64,000 nucleotides of DNA, taken from contig CM046882.1 in assembly GCA_025667525.1 (NCBI GenBank), positions 504,130,792-504,194,791 on the forward strand, given 5' to 3'. Below, piece by piece: positions 9,838-22,700 of the stretch. A program made the position numbers and the translations under genes. How positions within the stretch are numbered: position 1 is the first letter of the stretch; each line of letters begins with the position of its first letter. Under the pieces are notes generated by a model. The model had not been told where the DNA came from. It did no database searches and saw only the letters and a list, made by a program, of their open reading frames with translations. The stretch is from Glebionis coronaria. Taxonomy: Eukaryota; Streptophyta; Magnoliopsida; Asterales; Asteraceae.

Positions 9838-11488
9838 TAATACAAAGCTTTACTAAGTATCAAAGTTCGTTGTTCCGATCTCTTCGAATTGATTTCCAGT
9901 CTAAAGTGCGACTCAATTGTCTTTTGGTGAACAAGAGAATGGTTTGGTTTGGTTATCTAGTTTAAACTACAAGCAAGTATGAAAATGTCGTTGAGCGAAA
10001 TTAAAGCATTTAAATATTAAACTAAAAATTATTTAGAAAAACACTTAAAATATAAGCTTTGTAAAACGTTAAAACTTAAAAACTTTGTCTATCGGAATAT
10101 AACAAGTCCTTTCTATCGGAATGCACCAAAGTTACAACCGTCGGAATATAATAAAAACAAGTCATCGGAATAATACAAGTGAATGTCCATCGTAATATCA
10201 AAATCCATCCTGTCGCAATGATGACAATCGGAATGTCCTAGATCGCAATGTCAGATCGGAAAGTTCTAAATACCTCTATGCAATGTCCAGATCGGAAAGT
10301 TGTACACTAAAATTGGGCAGAGTTTCGTTTCAAAGTAACCTTAGTCCCGTCGGAATGTGCGATCGCAATGAGCGATCGCAATCCAGATCGGAAAAAGGGG
10401 GAAGTTACCAAGTGATCGCAAAGTAGAACCCTATATGGGTTATTGCGATCTAAACAAACAATCCGTCGGAATATTGAAATCCCTAAGATTGCGATAAGCA
10501 CCAAAGTAATCCGAAATTGATGGAAAGCAAAGATTCAATAAGCACATACAATAAGCTACTTTATCCGAACCTTGAACAACTCGATAAGCATAAATTTTTC
10601 AACTTTCAAAACTCAAATTAGGCAAACTTAATAAATCGAATCTTTTAAAAACACTTAACTTTTTAAACAATCCGGAAATGCAATAAGCTAAAACATGAAT
10701 AAGCCAATAAGCATAAAGAGATTATAGCTTATACGTGTATGAGCTTATGTAGAACAAGAAAGATTAACCTTTAATCACGAAAACATCAAATCAAACGAAT
10801 GAAGTATGCAATTCGGATCAAAAGATAAAGTAAACCAAGAAATGTAGAAAGAGATTAAAGAACACAAAGCTTAAACTTAAACTTGATTAATGGAATTGAA
10901 ATACAAAAAGCTTAAACTTGAAAGATTAAAAGAAAGAAAAGATGAAAAACTTAGTGAGAGAAAGTTTGGAACTTTCTCTCTCTAAAAACTAGAAAGGAAA
11001 AAATTAAAAGTGCAACTAGCTAACCACCCTCATAATGTGATTAGGAGGGTATTTATAGGCTAAGTGGGAGGTGAATGTGTGGTGTGCTTCCTTCTTTCTT
11101 TTCTTCTCGACTCGATTTAATTCTTTGTCTTTCTCGACGTCGTCTCGGGATTTGAACTCGTCTTAATAATTTTCTTCTATAATTTAGACTTGGGTTCTTC
11201 GTCTTCATTAAACTTCCGTCTTTAGACTTTTTCTTCGATAAATCTTCAGAATAGGTCTTGGACATCCGTTCTTTAAACACTCTTGATCTCTTGACTTTGT
11301 CTTTTCTCGTTTTCTTCGATAAAAGCCCGTGAAAGCCCGTGTTTTCTTCCTTTTTCATATTTTGGTCCTAAAACACAATAAAAACACAAACCACGCATAA
11401 TTCCGACTTTCACGACATAAAATACACGTTTTGGTCTTGTTATTATTGGAAATAAGTGGTAAAAGGATAAGTGTTTTCACACTTATTA
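9838..11488 (-). repeat. 5' LTR of Athila element B
   Basis: 1651 bp, near-identical to 264-1917. In element sense it starts TAATAAGTG and ends GTATTA. TATA box on the minus strand at 11050-11057. Immediately right of its end, the coding frame of a chromovirus pol begins (codons from 11490), so GTTAC at 11489-11493 is the likely right-hand target duplication; the matching left copy is outside the window. Confidence 0.9.
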
Positions 11489-11831
11489 GTTACCTCAAGA
11501 GCTTAGTCGTGTGCACAATGTTTTCCACATTTGCAACCTAAAGAAATGCTTATCCGACGAAACAATCGTTATACCGATGGACGAAATCCAACTCAATGAC
11601 AAACTCGTGTTCGTTGAAGAACCCGTCGAAATTATGGAACGAGAAGTTAAACGACTCAAAAAAAGTCGTATTCCTATTGTTAAAGTGTGTTTGAATGCAC
11701 GACGAGGACCCGAATTTACTTGGGAACGCGAGGACCAATTCAAAGCGAAATACCCTCACTTGGGTTTACGAATGTGGTATCTACTTAAAAGGTATCATTT
11801 GTTTTTGCTTTGCGGACAAAGCCCTCTTTAG
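11489..11831 (+). pseudogene. C-terminal end of a Tekay/Del-like chromovirus pol
   Basis: Reading from 11490, the segment LPQELSRVHNVFHICNLKKC is followed by DEIQLNDKLVFVEEPVEI, LKKSRIPIVKV and EFTWEREDQFKAKYPHL. This is the well-known C-terminal region after integrase in Tekay/Del-type Ty3/gypsy polyproteins. Conservation ends near 11763 and the frame stops at 11829-11831. The upstream remainder is missing because Athila B is inserted here. Polypurine tract and LTR follow directly. Confidence 0.85.
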
Positions 11832-11841
11832 GGAGAGCGAA
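11831..11841 (+). other. Polypurine tract of the Tekay/Del-like element
   Basis: GGGAGAGCGAA lies directly before the TGTAACA start of the LTR at 11842, the expected position for the plus-strand primer. Confidence 0.7.
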
Positions 11842-14617
11842 TGTAACAACTTGAGTTTTCGCGTCTATTATAATAAGATGTGCTCATTAGTAATTTTTTT
11901 ACTTGTTAACGGTATGTGCCGGTTATGGAATACTTATCACGTTTTCAAGAACACCCGTATCCACGTTTGTCTAAGTCTCATGATTTAACTTCATATTGTG
12001 AGTTTTGTTGTAAGCATACACGTTTGAAAACACATATCATTTTGATTAACCTTTGGGCCGAATACTATTAAGTTAACCCTTGCTAGGCTGAAATTATATT
12101 GAGTGTGCAAAGTAAATAAAAGTTGAACATGAAACTAAAAAGTATAAACTCTCATTTAGAAAACAATCTGCTGACTTTAAATTGGTAAACTATGGTCAAA
12201 CACCCAAAAACTGGAAAACATATTTTACCATCCACTAACCACAAAAATCTAGCACACAGGCCGAGTTTACCCAAAATGGGTACTTCACTGGCATACCAAA
12301 ACCAGAATGTAGAAAACCCTATGCCATGGTTACAAGGTTAAATAAACTGTCCATAATCACAAGTCCTTAACACAAAATAATATTACACCACAACCAAATT
12401 TGAGTTTGAACAAGACTACTGAGTTTTTCCAGCCAAGCCACTCCATCATCCTGTCCGAATCCAACAAAGCCGAAACCCAAAAGCTTTCCATTGTGAGTCT
12501 TTTATACTTTTCTCTTCTTCCATGTTCATATCATTTAGAAGTGCTTGACCAAAGACCTAGGAAAACATATGCAAAGGTGTTAGAAATTATAGCCGAACCA
12601 TTTTGGAAAGAAACTAGTGTAAAACCTAATGTATTAATCACTAACACAACTGAAGAAACAAAACCCCAACTGAATATAAACTATACAATCGGCCGAACCA
12701 TAAAATCACAAGAAACCAATGAATACATAGAAATTTATACATTTACATTACAAAAACATCCATTAACCCCAAATTAACATTCGGGTATAAAAACCCCCAA
12801 ATTGTTCAAACCCTAATTTTCATAAATTGATTTAAAACTCTAATTAAACATCATCTAAGCACGAACTAATCAACTAATTAGATTAAAGACGAAGTATAAA
12901 CGAATCCCCAAATTTGACTGAAACCCTAATTTATTAAATTTGTTTAATTGATGAAATTAACTCGTTTTATGAAAGAAAACATTGATTAATTATGTTTAAA
13001 CGCAAGATTTATCAAAACCCCCAAATTATACGAAACCCAAATTTTGATTAAGTCAAATCTGAATCTGAATCATCTAATTAAAGAACAAATCGAATGTTTT
13101 AACCAAGAAAACCTTCTATTTTCGAAAGATAGTTCAAGAAAATACAAGAAAACATTTTTTAGAACTAAAAGGATGCAAAGCTTATCTTTTTGAAGAATCG
13201 CCACTAAATAATACTCGAACAACACCTATGATCGAACCAAAAATGAGTGGGGATAAAAACCCGTGTCATACGAACCATAATTGGATCAAGAATACATATG
13301 TTTGATGTTTTAAGAACAGATTTGCATATATATATTGGGTTGATTTTGATGAGAAGATGATGAAACATAAATAAATAAATAACCAGAGAGAGAGATGAGA
13401 ATGAGGCGGTGGAAATTATGTGTGTATGTTTGTAGCGTGTTTGGTGATAGACAGAGAAAACAAGAAGTGATAATATAGTTGTCCCCCTCATTTTCTTGTT
13501 TGTGTCGCCCCATCTTGGGTTGAATTGAGTCACACGGGCCAAGCCCATGAAAACACTTATTATGTTTGGGTTGTCCACTTTGGACTTGGGCTGTGTAAGT
13601 CCAACACGAAAATTGTATTAGTACTTTGTTAAACTAAAGCCCGTTAATAACCGTATAGTATTTTTTCGTGTCGTCATAAATAAAATGCGAAGTCAAGCAC
13701 ACTTAGGTTATCATGCATTTTATTTATAAACTTCTCGTTTTGTAACACGGTCAACATACTTAACTAGGTCGTGGATAACGTGGTCGTATTCTCGAGCTTC
13801 TTTGCATTTTCATCCATTTTCTTGATTTACGAGGTGAGTTTATAGCCCCACTTTTAATTGCTTTTAACTCTTAGGGGTGAGAAGATTGCTTGTTTTTGCG
13901 GATGAACATAAGTACCTTAAAACTCATACGTGCCTACATAATGTCTAAGTAGCGATACCCCTAGATGCTTTAGCCCACTATCATGAACCGTTATTTACTT
14001 TGTGCAAGCGCAAATGTTATGGATAGATCTATTGGTATTTGCCTCCCTATCTAATGTTGGTTGTGTGACCAAATTGGATACAATTACATTTGAGGTGTTA
14101 CGAATACTTTGGGATAGTTTTTGCTTGGGCTCTCATATTATGTTGCTAGTACGGTTAACGCTTCGGTGTCATGAGCTTAGACGTAGGATATCATGAACGT
14201 ATGCTATTTGATGATAATATTGTATATGTTATAAGATTATTTGCCGGTTGCCTAACTAAAATCTTATGGTTCATCACACTACTTATACTTAAACCTATAA
14301 ACTCACCGACCTTTGTGTTGACGTTTTAGCAATGTTTTTCTCAGGTTTCAAGGTGAAGGAGTGACGTGGTGGTGCTATGGAGTTAATAAAAATTATCATG
14401 ATTTACCTTTGAGACTTGATTTTGATGTATGACATTTGGAAACTTGATTTACGTTATCATGATGTGTAAAACAATTTTTTTTGGGACCATTTTCTATCTT
14501 TATGTTTTATGAATGGAAAATTACTTTCTTAGTTATTCTTGTATCTATGTCTCTTGGTTGTCATGATAGTCACATCCTCGTGTAATTGTACACGTGGGAC
14601 AAATTGAGGGTGTGACA
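11842..14617 (+). repeat. 3' LTR of the Tekay/Del-like element
   Basis: A 2776-bp stretch starting TGTAACAACTTGAG after a polypurine tract and ending AAATTGAGGGTGTGACA, with imperfect terminal inverted repeats (TGTAACA / TGTGACA). Its partner is outside the window, so the ends rest on signals rather than on alignment. Frames inside (for example 12400-12777) look random. Sequence of element C continues at 14618. Confidence 0.7.
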
Positions 14618-15084
14618 TGAAACACCCCCATACTAGAGACGAAAGTCGAATGCTTAATCTCAAGCATGGAAAGGGTAAAACGAATAACCTAAAAGCCGTT
14701 TATGAATTATGCTAATAAGATAAATGTTAGAACATAAAAGGATATCATCGGATATCGGAATCTCCATAGGCAACGATCGAAGCTCGAGTGATCCGTAAAA
14801 CGAACACGAGAGGCTTCAATGATGACGATGAACCTAATGAATCACAATCACAAAAAACTACGGAACAAAGGTTGGAAGAGCACAAGTCTCCTCGTTACAC
14901 TAATTAGAAAGCGATAATAATTACAAGGATAAGCATGAGAATCCCCACGAGGCACCTTGTTTTTTATAACCGAGTCACGCTCGACTCGAATCCACATAAA
15001 TGTGATCATTTAGGGATAATCATGGTTTGGTTATTTTTGATGGGGGTTACATGATAAACAATGCCCAAACGTACGTGGAGTACT
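14618..15084 (-). other. 3' non-coding part of element C
   Basis: No coding sequence. A hairpin with stem GAGTC/GACTC at 14972-14987 lies in the same place and context (AACCGAGTCACG) as the post-pol hairpin of element B at 3944-3961, which shows that C is a relative of Athila. The start, TGAAACACCCCC, follows the chromovirus LTR end; the first bases may be its target duplication. Confidence 0.6.
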
Positions 15085-16611
15085 TTAAAAACCCGATACA
15101 CGTATACCGGGGTCAAAGATAGCGTCCTCGTTTTCGGATGAAAGACGAAACAACGCTACTTCAACCGATGCCAAAACCTCAAAGAGGTCAAAGAAAATAG
15201 ATGAGAAGTAGAAGGGTGGGACAATGGGTAAGGAAACACAATGAGCTACTCTAGGTAGACTGACACCAAGCATATGAAAAGATTTTCCATTTATTGCATC
15301 GGTGGAAGACCGAGATTTCCCTTTACAAGCAATTCCGGGATCGAATATCTCGTCATCGGTGGAGAAATGTGAGGGAACATAAAGGGGCTTCCCCACACTA
15401 AAACCACACGACGCATCGTCAAAAGGAGTAGACGAGCTTGTAGCACTCAATAAACGCGGTGATGACGGAGTTAAACTTGTAGAAAAATCTTTAAAATTCA
15501 TTTTAAAATCTTTTCCTTTTTCATCGTTCAAAAACTCTTTATGAAAACCCGATTTGATGATGTCGAAAATATTTGGCGTCTCAAATTCAATATTAGTCAC
15601 GCTAAAAATCCTCACATTTATGTCGTGGTCAGGGGGTGGTGGATTGTATAATTTCTCAAAACATTTATCAACAAAGAACACCGCCCCCTCGGGGTCTACA
15701 TATTCGTCATCCTTATGATCGTGAATCTCATTGATTTCTTCATTAGATGGGTTTGTCAAACCAAGGTTTTTTATTCCCCTCATTGAGGATTTTAGAAACT
15801 CTCTCGAAGAGATCACGATCAAGCACAAAACCATCATTCTTTTGTGGGGATCGTTGATAAGTTAGATCCTCACGAATGTGGTAAACGTCATTCTCAAATG
15901 AGGAGTGTTGATTAGGTAACTCCTCGAGAATGGGATTTTGGGTCACGTGAGTTGGTTCGTCATCGAAAATAAGACGTTCTAACTCATCAAGTCATCCTCG
16001 ATTTTGGAAAAATCAACCTCACTTGTAGGTGGAAGTGGAGGCAAAAAAGCTAGCTCTCGTTCAATAATTTCCTCAATCTCGGGATCAAATTCATAATCAT
16101 CGTACTTCCCATGTAAAGAGGTCTTTTTAGGAGAATCCTCAAAAATGGCTTTTGGATTTTTAAGCACGTGATCAATCTCGGCAAAATCGCCATCGTCATC
16201 GTCAAAGAAAGAGTCGATGAGAGCACTCACAACCATGGGCTTACAAGCCCTAGGTCTATGCTTTGATGACTTTTCTATGACGAGAGGATCGATGTCGATG
16301 AAACCTTTAGCCTCAACAGGTGTTGGGCTAGGAAAACGAGGCACTTCATTGGAGTTAGAAGTTGAAGCCTCAAAGACGTGGTCCTTCGAAGGTGGTGAAG
16401 ACGAGTCCATTTTGGTCATTGTCGTGATGGCACTAACGTCACCCTTCAGAATTGGTTGTTCACTTTGTTCACCGAATATATCCCAAAATGATTTTTCATC
16501 CATAAATTTACGAATACCCTTTTGAATTAAGTAAACGTGTTCTTTATCATTAAAATCCTCATCTTTAAAATCGTTCATTTTCATCCTTTTAAAACATGCA
16601 TCTAATCTCAA
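15085..16611 (-). pseudogene. Acidic post-protease frame with FDPG motifs (element C)
   Basis: After protease the frame continues for roughly 500 residues in three pieces (16611-15979, 15946-15743, 15837-15085) joined by frameshifts near 15985 and near 15760-15840. It is rich in Asp and Glu (for example SFFDDDDGDFAEIDH), has Pro/Ser stretches and two FDPG motifs (EIFDPGIACKG and DAIFDPGIRVSGF) near the C-terminus. E2 has a counterpart at 29416-30196. I do not recognise the family; it takes the place where RT would stand. Confidence 0.65.
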
Positions 16612-17054
16612 TTTTCAAATTTTGAAATATCGGGTTTTGAAACCTCGGTTTTATCATGATCATTTGAAACTTGGGATCTACTCGTGAAAAAGTCCATTTT
16701 CTCCTCCTCATATTTCATAGTGAGTTTCCCACCGTGAACTTCGATTACGGCTCGAGCCATCGATAAAAAGGGTCGACCTAAAATAATGGAACATTTAGGG
16801 TCACACTCGTAATCGAAAATGACGAAGTCCGTGGGAAAAACAAACTTTCCAATCCTAACATAGACATCCTCGGCTATCCTAACTGGTTCTAAAGGTGTAC
16901 AATTTGCTAGCTCGATAGTCATGTTCGTGGGGGTAAGGCTAGGCAATTTCATCAATTTCCAAAGAGAATGAGGCATGAGATTGATGCTAGCACCTAAATC
17001 GAAAAGGGCTAAATATCTCTCAGTCTCGGAAAAATCACAAGGTAATAGAAATTA
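16608..17054 (-). pseudogene. Aspartic protease of element C
   Basis: Contains the DLGASINLMP active-site segment (about 16970-17000), then IELANCTPLEPVRIAEDVYV, VFPTDFVIFDYE and IILGRPFLSMARAVI. The arrangement is the same as in B and E2. A TAA lies in this frame at 17052-17054 upstream of the active site, and the adjoining gag piece is in another frame. The frame ends at 16608-16610, overlapping the acidic frame by a shift. Confidence 0.85.
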
Positions 17055-18850
17055 GCCCGGATCCTCTTCCTTTCTCGGCATATGCCTTTTGGGTTTTTTT
17101 TAAGAAGGATCGAATAACAAGTTTCTTCAAGGGTTACTTGGGTAAGGTCGATAAAGCTCTCTTTTTGAACCGTGGATGGAATTAGAGGTACACGAGGGTG
17201 TGCACTCTTTTCCTTGGTCGCCACGTTCACCCCATCGACTTTAGAACATGAAGGCGTCTTAGAAGTCGAGGGTTGAGAAGAAGGAACAACTCTAAATCCA
17301 TCAAGGTTTGGGGTAATAACACAACTTTTCTCGCGAAACGAGGCAGCTTTAACATGTTCTTTCGAATTTGCAATGGTGTCACTAGGTAACGAACTCGATG
17401 ACGCACCCGAGGCCTTGTTCATAATTTCCGAAAACATCTTTTTAATGTCGATTTGTCCTTTCTCAATCTTCGTGTTTTGATTTTTCAAAGTATTAGAAAA
17501 GTCATTTTTCAAAGTACCAATTTGTCCCTCTAATCGTCTCATATTAGCCTCATTCGTTTTCATATATTCTTGAAAATCGTTTGACGAACTATTTTGATTA
17601 GCATTAAAGTTTCCTTGGTTTTGATTATTTCTTTGAAAATTCCCTTGATTACCATTTGAAAAATTGTTACCTTGATTGTATTTGTTTGAAAAATTCGAGT
17701 TTTGATTGTTGTCTCGATTTGGCCAACTTAAATTACGACCTTGATTATAACCTTGATTATTTTTCCTTGTTGATTATTTCCTTGAAAATTGTTTCGGTTT
17801 TGATTCTAAAAATTGTTGCCTTGGTTATAATTTCCTTGTGATGGACCCTCGTTATTTTGATTTTGAAAATTGTTATTTAACGCGTTAACACTCGATGTTT
17901 GGCCATCTGTAGCCGCACACTCGTAATAATTATGAGGTCCACCACACAACGTACACGATGCCTCAACCGCTTTTACCGTAGCGGGAGCATCTTTCTTTTG
18001 CATTTCGATGAGGAAAGACGTAAACACATTCGTCAACTTATCGACTTTCGCATCAACCCTCTCAATGTCGCGATTAGAATTACTAACATTGGAGACATTG
18101 GCAACACTCGGTGCGTTACGGAGTTGGTAAACCTTGGATCTATTCTTGATAATCATTAATGCATATTTCGGAGTTTTACACAAAAAGTTGCCACCGACGG
18201 TGGAATTCAACGAATCTTGTTCTTGAAAACTAAGACTGATGTAAAACGTGTCGATTTGGTGCAACTCAGAAAGTCTATGGTGAGGACATTGCCTAAGCAA
18301 TTTCTTAAAACGATCCCACGCGTCTCTAAAATATTCATTCGGTTTTTGCTCAAATCTCGTAATCTCGTTTTTGAAAAACGTCGTCTTAGATGGTGGGAAA
18401 AAATGATTAACGAATTTGGAAACGAGATCCTTCCACGTAATTATGGAATTAGGTGGCTCTTTCTCGTACCAATCCTTGGCGGCACCATCGAGCGAGTACG
18501 AAAAAGCATAAGCTTGACGACATCGGTATCGACGTTCTTAAACTTGCTCGTGGCCAAAAGACGATCAAAATTCCGAATGTGATCGGTGAGGATTATCCGC
18601 CTCACGACCTCGAAACTTCGTAGCTTGTATCAACGAAAGCATTCCGCTCTTAATCTCAAAATTTTCCGCTTCGATAGCGGGAATTACGATCGCGTCTCAA
18701 TAACCCTCGGTGGGCGCTTGGAGCAATTCCATCATCGAACGGTTGTCGGCCATCTCGTCTACGGTCTCTTCAGCAACGATATTAGGAACGTCGGTTTCTA
18801 AATTCGTCTACGTCGTCGATTCCTTCGATTTTGATTGCGTCGATTCGAAG
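17055..18850 (-). pseudogene. gag of element C
   Basis: Retrotrans_gag-like segments are spread over several frames: WYEKEPPNSIITWKDL and NHFFPPSKTT in the 18300-18500 area, then a continuous piece 18300-17806 that includes the zinc knuckle CTLCGGPHNYYEC. A stop at 17806-17808 and a frameshift follow in an Asn/Gln/Gly-rich linker, and a further piece runs 17563-17009. The N-terminus lies near 18800 but is too damaged to assign a start. Confidence 0.8.
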
Positions 18851-19720
18851 CGTCGCTAGAATTAGAATAATCCTTCGATCAAGTGCGCATGCACTAACGT
18901 AGAGAATGAGGGGTAGCAAAGAAGATTCTTTTTGCGGTTTTTCGTTTTTTTAATTTATTTATTTTTTTTGGTTTTTTGATTGTTTTTTAATTTTTTTGGA
19001 TTTTTGGTTTATTACGTAGACTCAAATTTACAAATCTCTTCTCGAATCAATTTCTCAATTAAAGGAGCCTCAAGAAATGAAAACGATCACGTGGAGTGAA
19101 CGCCTTCGATGACTTTAGAACGTTGGTGGAACACCAAAACGTTCAAGAGGGTTTAATCTTGAAAAAAGGAAATATATATGATACGTAGATAATACTTGGG
19201 CGGCAAACCCTCGATTAGCCCTTTTTCTCAAAACACGCACAAGCAAGCGGGGGAAACGAGACGGCGCTAAGCACTTAAGAGCCTTTTTCCCTTAGGTCGT
19301 GAAATGTAACCGCCTTATACCCACCTTATAGTTTGTGTTAATCAAAATTAAGACTCACGAAAGTATTTATCTATTTTGTCTTTTGACTTTTGCTTTGGAT
19401 TCGAATACAATAATTGAGTGATGAAATCCCAATTAAGGTTGTGTGTTCACGCTTTTGAAGATATTGTAAATTTATTGTGATACGTATACAATATATTAAT
19501 AATATTCACAAGAAAAACGAAAACGAATATATCTACAATATACTAAATGATTGTTTTGTGTTTAATTTAGGAAAACTAAACACGATTTATTTGGATATTA
19601 TAATATAGTATAGAAAAATAACAAAAATGAGTATGTACGATATTCACGCTTTCTAAAAATTGAAAAGCAAAAACGCACTACTCACACAAACACGATATGT
19701 ATAATGGCACAACAAACACC
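18851..19720 (-). other. 5' leader of element C
   Basis: About 870 non-coding bases between primer site and gag. It holds the conserved leader block (19235-19346) and, in element sense upstream of it, a hairpin with arms AATTGGG and CTCAATT (+ coordinates 19412-19434). The rest is low-complexity and T-rich. Confidence 0.7.
19235..19346 (-). other. Conserved leader block, copy in element C
   Basis: On the + strand it starts ACGCACAAGCAAGCGGGGGA and ends with CTTATAGTTTGTGTTAATCA. It aligns along its length with 32795-32910 (E2) and, more distantly, with 51740-51854 and 57341-57454 (copia leaders). In element sense, GTGGG near its 5' end can pair with CCCGC near its 3' end (one G-U), and AAGCGG (with a bulge) with CCGCTT. 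Confidence 0.7.
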
Positions 19721-19738
19721 TCCACGGCAACGGCGCCA
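19721..19738 (-). other. Primer-binding site of element C (tRNA-Asp type)
   Basis: Minus-strand TGGCGCCGTTGCCGTGGA. The first 13 bases match the complement of the plant tRNA-Asp 3' end. It is three bases inside the LTR end at 19742. Confidence 0.85.
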
Positions 19739-19741
19739 AAA

Positions 19742-22700
19742 TGATTGCGGTAAAAATACGCTTTTAGGAAAAAGACGTATAATGGGCAAGTATCAATCGA
19801 TACGGTTTAGGAAAACCGTAAAGAAGAAAAGTCCAAGTTCGTTCTCGGCGGAGGTGTGTATGTCTTAGACCAATATAATAAAATCAAGTTTGGATTAGTG
19901 TCGTTTTTGGTTTTAGAGAGAAAATATTAAAAGACGAGTTATACTACGATTACACTACAACGATAAACGTAAAAACGTGAACGTAAATACGTAAAATGCG
20001 ACGAAATTAAAAATTTAAGCTAAAAACAATTTAAAAATTAAAACTAAGTCTAAAATAATATAAATAAGAATAAAATTTAAATAAATAAATTTTAAAACCT
20101 TTTATTAATTAAATATTCAATTTTTAATGCTAATTAAAGCCCTAAAATTAAATATAATTAACCAAAAGCCCAAAATATTATTTTATCAAACAAATATCTT
20201 ACTTATATTATTTAAACACTAAAAAGTATTTTTCTTAAACTTTTAAAACTATTTTTCTATTTTTTAAATGCTAAAAACAGTTTTTAAACTAAAATAATGA
20301 TAAAAAATAATAAAATAATGCTAAAAATTAATTTACTTTTTGAAAAATCCTAAATTGTATTACTAAACAGCAGAAAAATGGAAAAAGTTAAAAAAAATAT
20401 TTTATCCTAATAAGACAAATCAGTTTGAATAAAAACTAATTAAATCTTAAATTAATTCTAAAAAATAATTAAATAAAGTTAAAAATTAAATTACTTTTCT
20501 AAAAATCTTAAATTACTTTACTTGAAATAAGAAAAATTGAAAAACTGAAAAATATTACTTTTTATCACTAAAAGACAAAAAACAGAATATTAAAAATTAA
20601 TTAAAATTGAAAATAATGCTAAAAATAATTAAATGAGCAGTAAAATAAAATCTAACTTAATGAAAAATCTCAAATAAATTAACAAAACTAAGAAAATTGA
20701 AATTGCTTAAAAACTCTCAAAAATGTTCACTAAAGACAAAAAATCCTCAAACTGATAGTGACAAGTCTGGGTGGTTTTGTCCTTTTACTTGTCAGTGGGA
20801 AGAAACAAGCAAGCAGTGGGAAAGGAGTTCCCACTGTTGGACCTCAGAAACACATGGACGATTTTAAGGCTTGTTTGTTGTTGTATTCTGGAACAAAGGG
20901 CACCCCCACACTCAGTGGAGTGTGGGGAGTCAGTTGCAAGAAGAAAATAAGCAAATCCAAGCAATGAAAAACACACACACCAAAATGAAGTCACTGATGT
21001 AACTGGTAGGTGTCTGGGCAACTTGACTGATCTAGTTGGCACCTAGACGAATTTTAACACACCAGAACTTGATTATACCATAACCAATTCACAACCAACT
21101 AAATCCAATCCCTAGATAACCATTAACATTAACAGATTTCAATATTTCAAGAATTAAAATTCAAAATTAAAGCCTACAGTCTATATTGTTCAGTTTCAAG
21201 GAAATATCATGCAAATTTCATTTTTACACTAACAAAATCCAAACAAACCACTAATAAAACTTACCACTATCTGTAGGAGTGTGTTTAAGCTAATATTAAC
21301 CTATCTCGTGTCACTCAAGATACTTAAACCAGTTAAACCAAACACCCTCTACAAATCTGTTATGAAATTTTTTACAACTAAAATCATGCAATTTAACTCA
21401 AAATCATACAAATCCAACTCAAATTTATCATTTAACTTTAATTAAGCAGAAAACAAACACTAAAAACCAAACTTCAACTAGCAAGAACAATATCACATAA
21501 ATATCATAAACAAGCAATAAAAAACAGTAGAGGGTTTAAGCCCTTGCTTGGCTGATGCCTTCTCTATGCTTCTTGAAGCTTATGGGAGGTGTAGAGAGCT
21601 CTTGTTGCTGGTCTACAACAGACCAAAGAATGACTATGTCTTCAATGAAAAAGGAAGTGAGTGTGGTGTGGTAGTCTACCACAGACAAAACCAACACCAC
21701 TTGTGTACCTGCACAACACAAAACCAAACAGAGAATAAGCAAGCCTGAAAAACTAACACCAAAAGCTTGTCAAGGCTTTTGGTTTTAGCTTATTCAAACA
21801 GTAGAAAAAAACAATAACTAATTTTTGAAAATTACTTTTGGAACCAAACTTGATTTGGAACACAAATTTTGAATTAACAGAAACTTGGAACCACTAGCTT
21901 ATACAAGCTTGTTGTGACTGCTTTGGTGGCAATCAAAACAGCCCACAAGCCTCTCTAATCTAAACAGGACTCAAAAGAAAATGAGCAAGTGTCCTTGACC
22001 CATTAGTTTTGGAAACTAGTTGAGAGACAAACGTTTAAAACTAACAAGATTACACTACAACAATAAATAAAGGATGGAACTCAAATTATTTGTAAGGTTT
22101 AAAAGAAATACTTTAAATATTCATTCACTTGAAAAAGTTACAAAAATCTGGAACAAAGCCATCTCACATGTTGAGTGGTCTTTAAATAATACAAAGAAGA
22201 AGATTCTAGGCCTAAGACAAAAGTATAAACCCTAGCAACTAGAATTCCTAGTATGCCCTTGGTTCTTGATTTCAAAATCTTGTCAAATGGTCTTCTCGTG
22301 AATGTCCTTGGTTTGACAGCTTGATGAATTGATCTTGGCCGTTTGTTTATCCTTTGGGAACAAGTAATATGATCCAGCTGTTGATTTGGTGGGGTTTTGG
22401 TTTTTGGGACGAAAGTGATGGGCAGGGGTGGTCTAATGTGGCCACATGGGTGTGTTGGAATGTGTTTTGAGGAGTGGGTTTAGGTGAGGATGAGGGGAAT
22501 TAGGGATCTAGAAAACATTAGGCATAAACCATTTGATTTGTTGTTAGAATGGATTAGGGTTTATGGGGATTAATTAGGGGTGATTTAGGGGAGGAGGGTG
22601 AATAGTACATGTTTCCCACGTTTAATCAGGTTTAAAATCGATTTAGTGGGGTGTTTGACTTGGTTAACCAGTTTAATATAACTGGTGGTGGGTGACGCGT

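Larger units (their letters stand above)
264..11488 (-). mobile_element. Athila-clade Ty3/gypsy element B (decayed, autonomous type)
   Basis: A complete Athila-type element on the minus strand: 5' LTR 9838-11488, primer-binding site 9818-9835, gag-protease-RT-RNase H-integrase 9589 to 3971, a 2-kb non-coding 3' region, polypurine tract 1918-1931 and 3' LTR 264-1917. The order protease-RT-RNase H-integrase is diagnostic of Ty3/gypsy; the CCHC variant CX2CGGxHX4C, the DLGAS protease motif and the tRNA-Asp primer site indicate Athila. It has five in-frame stops and two single-base frameshifts, so it cannot make a polyprotein. Its right LTR abuts the pol end of a chromovirus-type element at 11489, so it inserted there. 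The left boundary is hidden because the left LTR is shared with copy A. Confidence 0.9.

Noticed and set aside
12400..12777. 125-residue open frame in the chromovirus LTR
   Set aside because: Lies inside an LTR, matches no family I know, and composition looks like the surrounding A/T-rich sequence.
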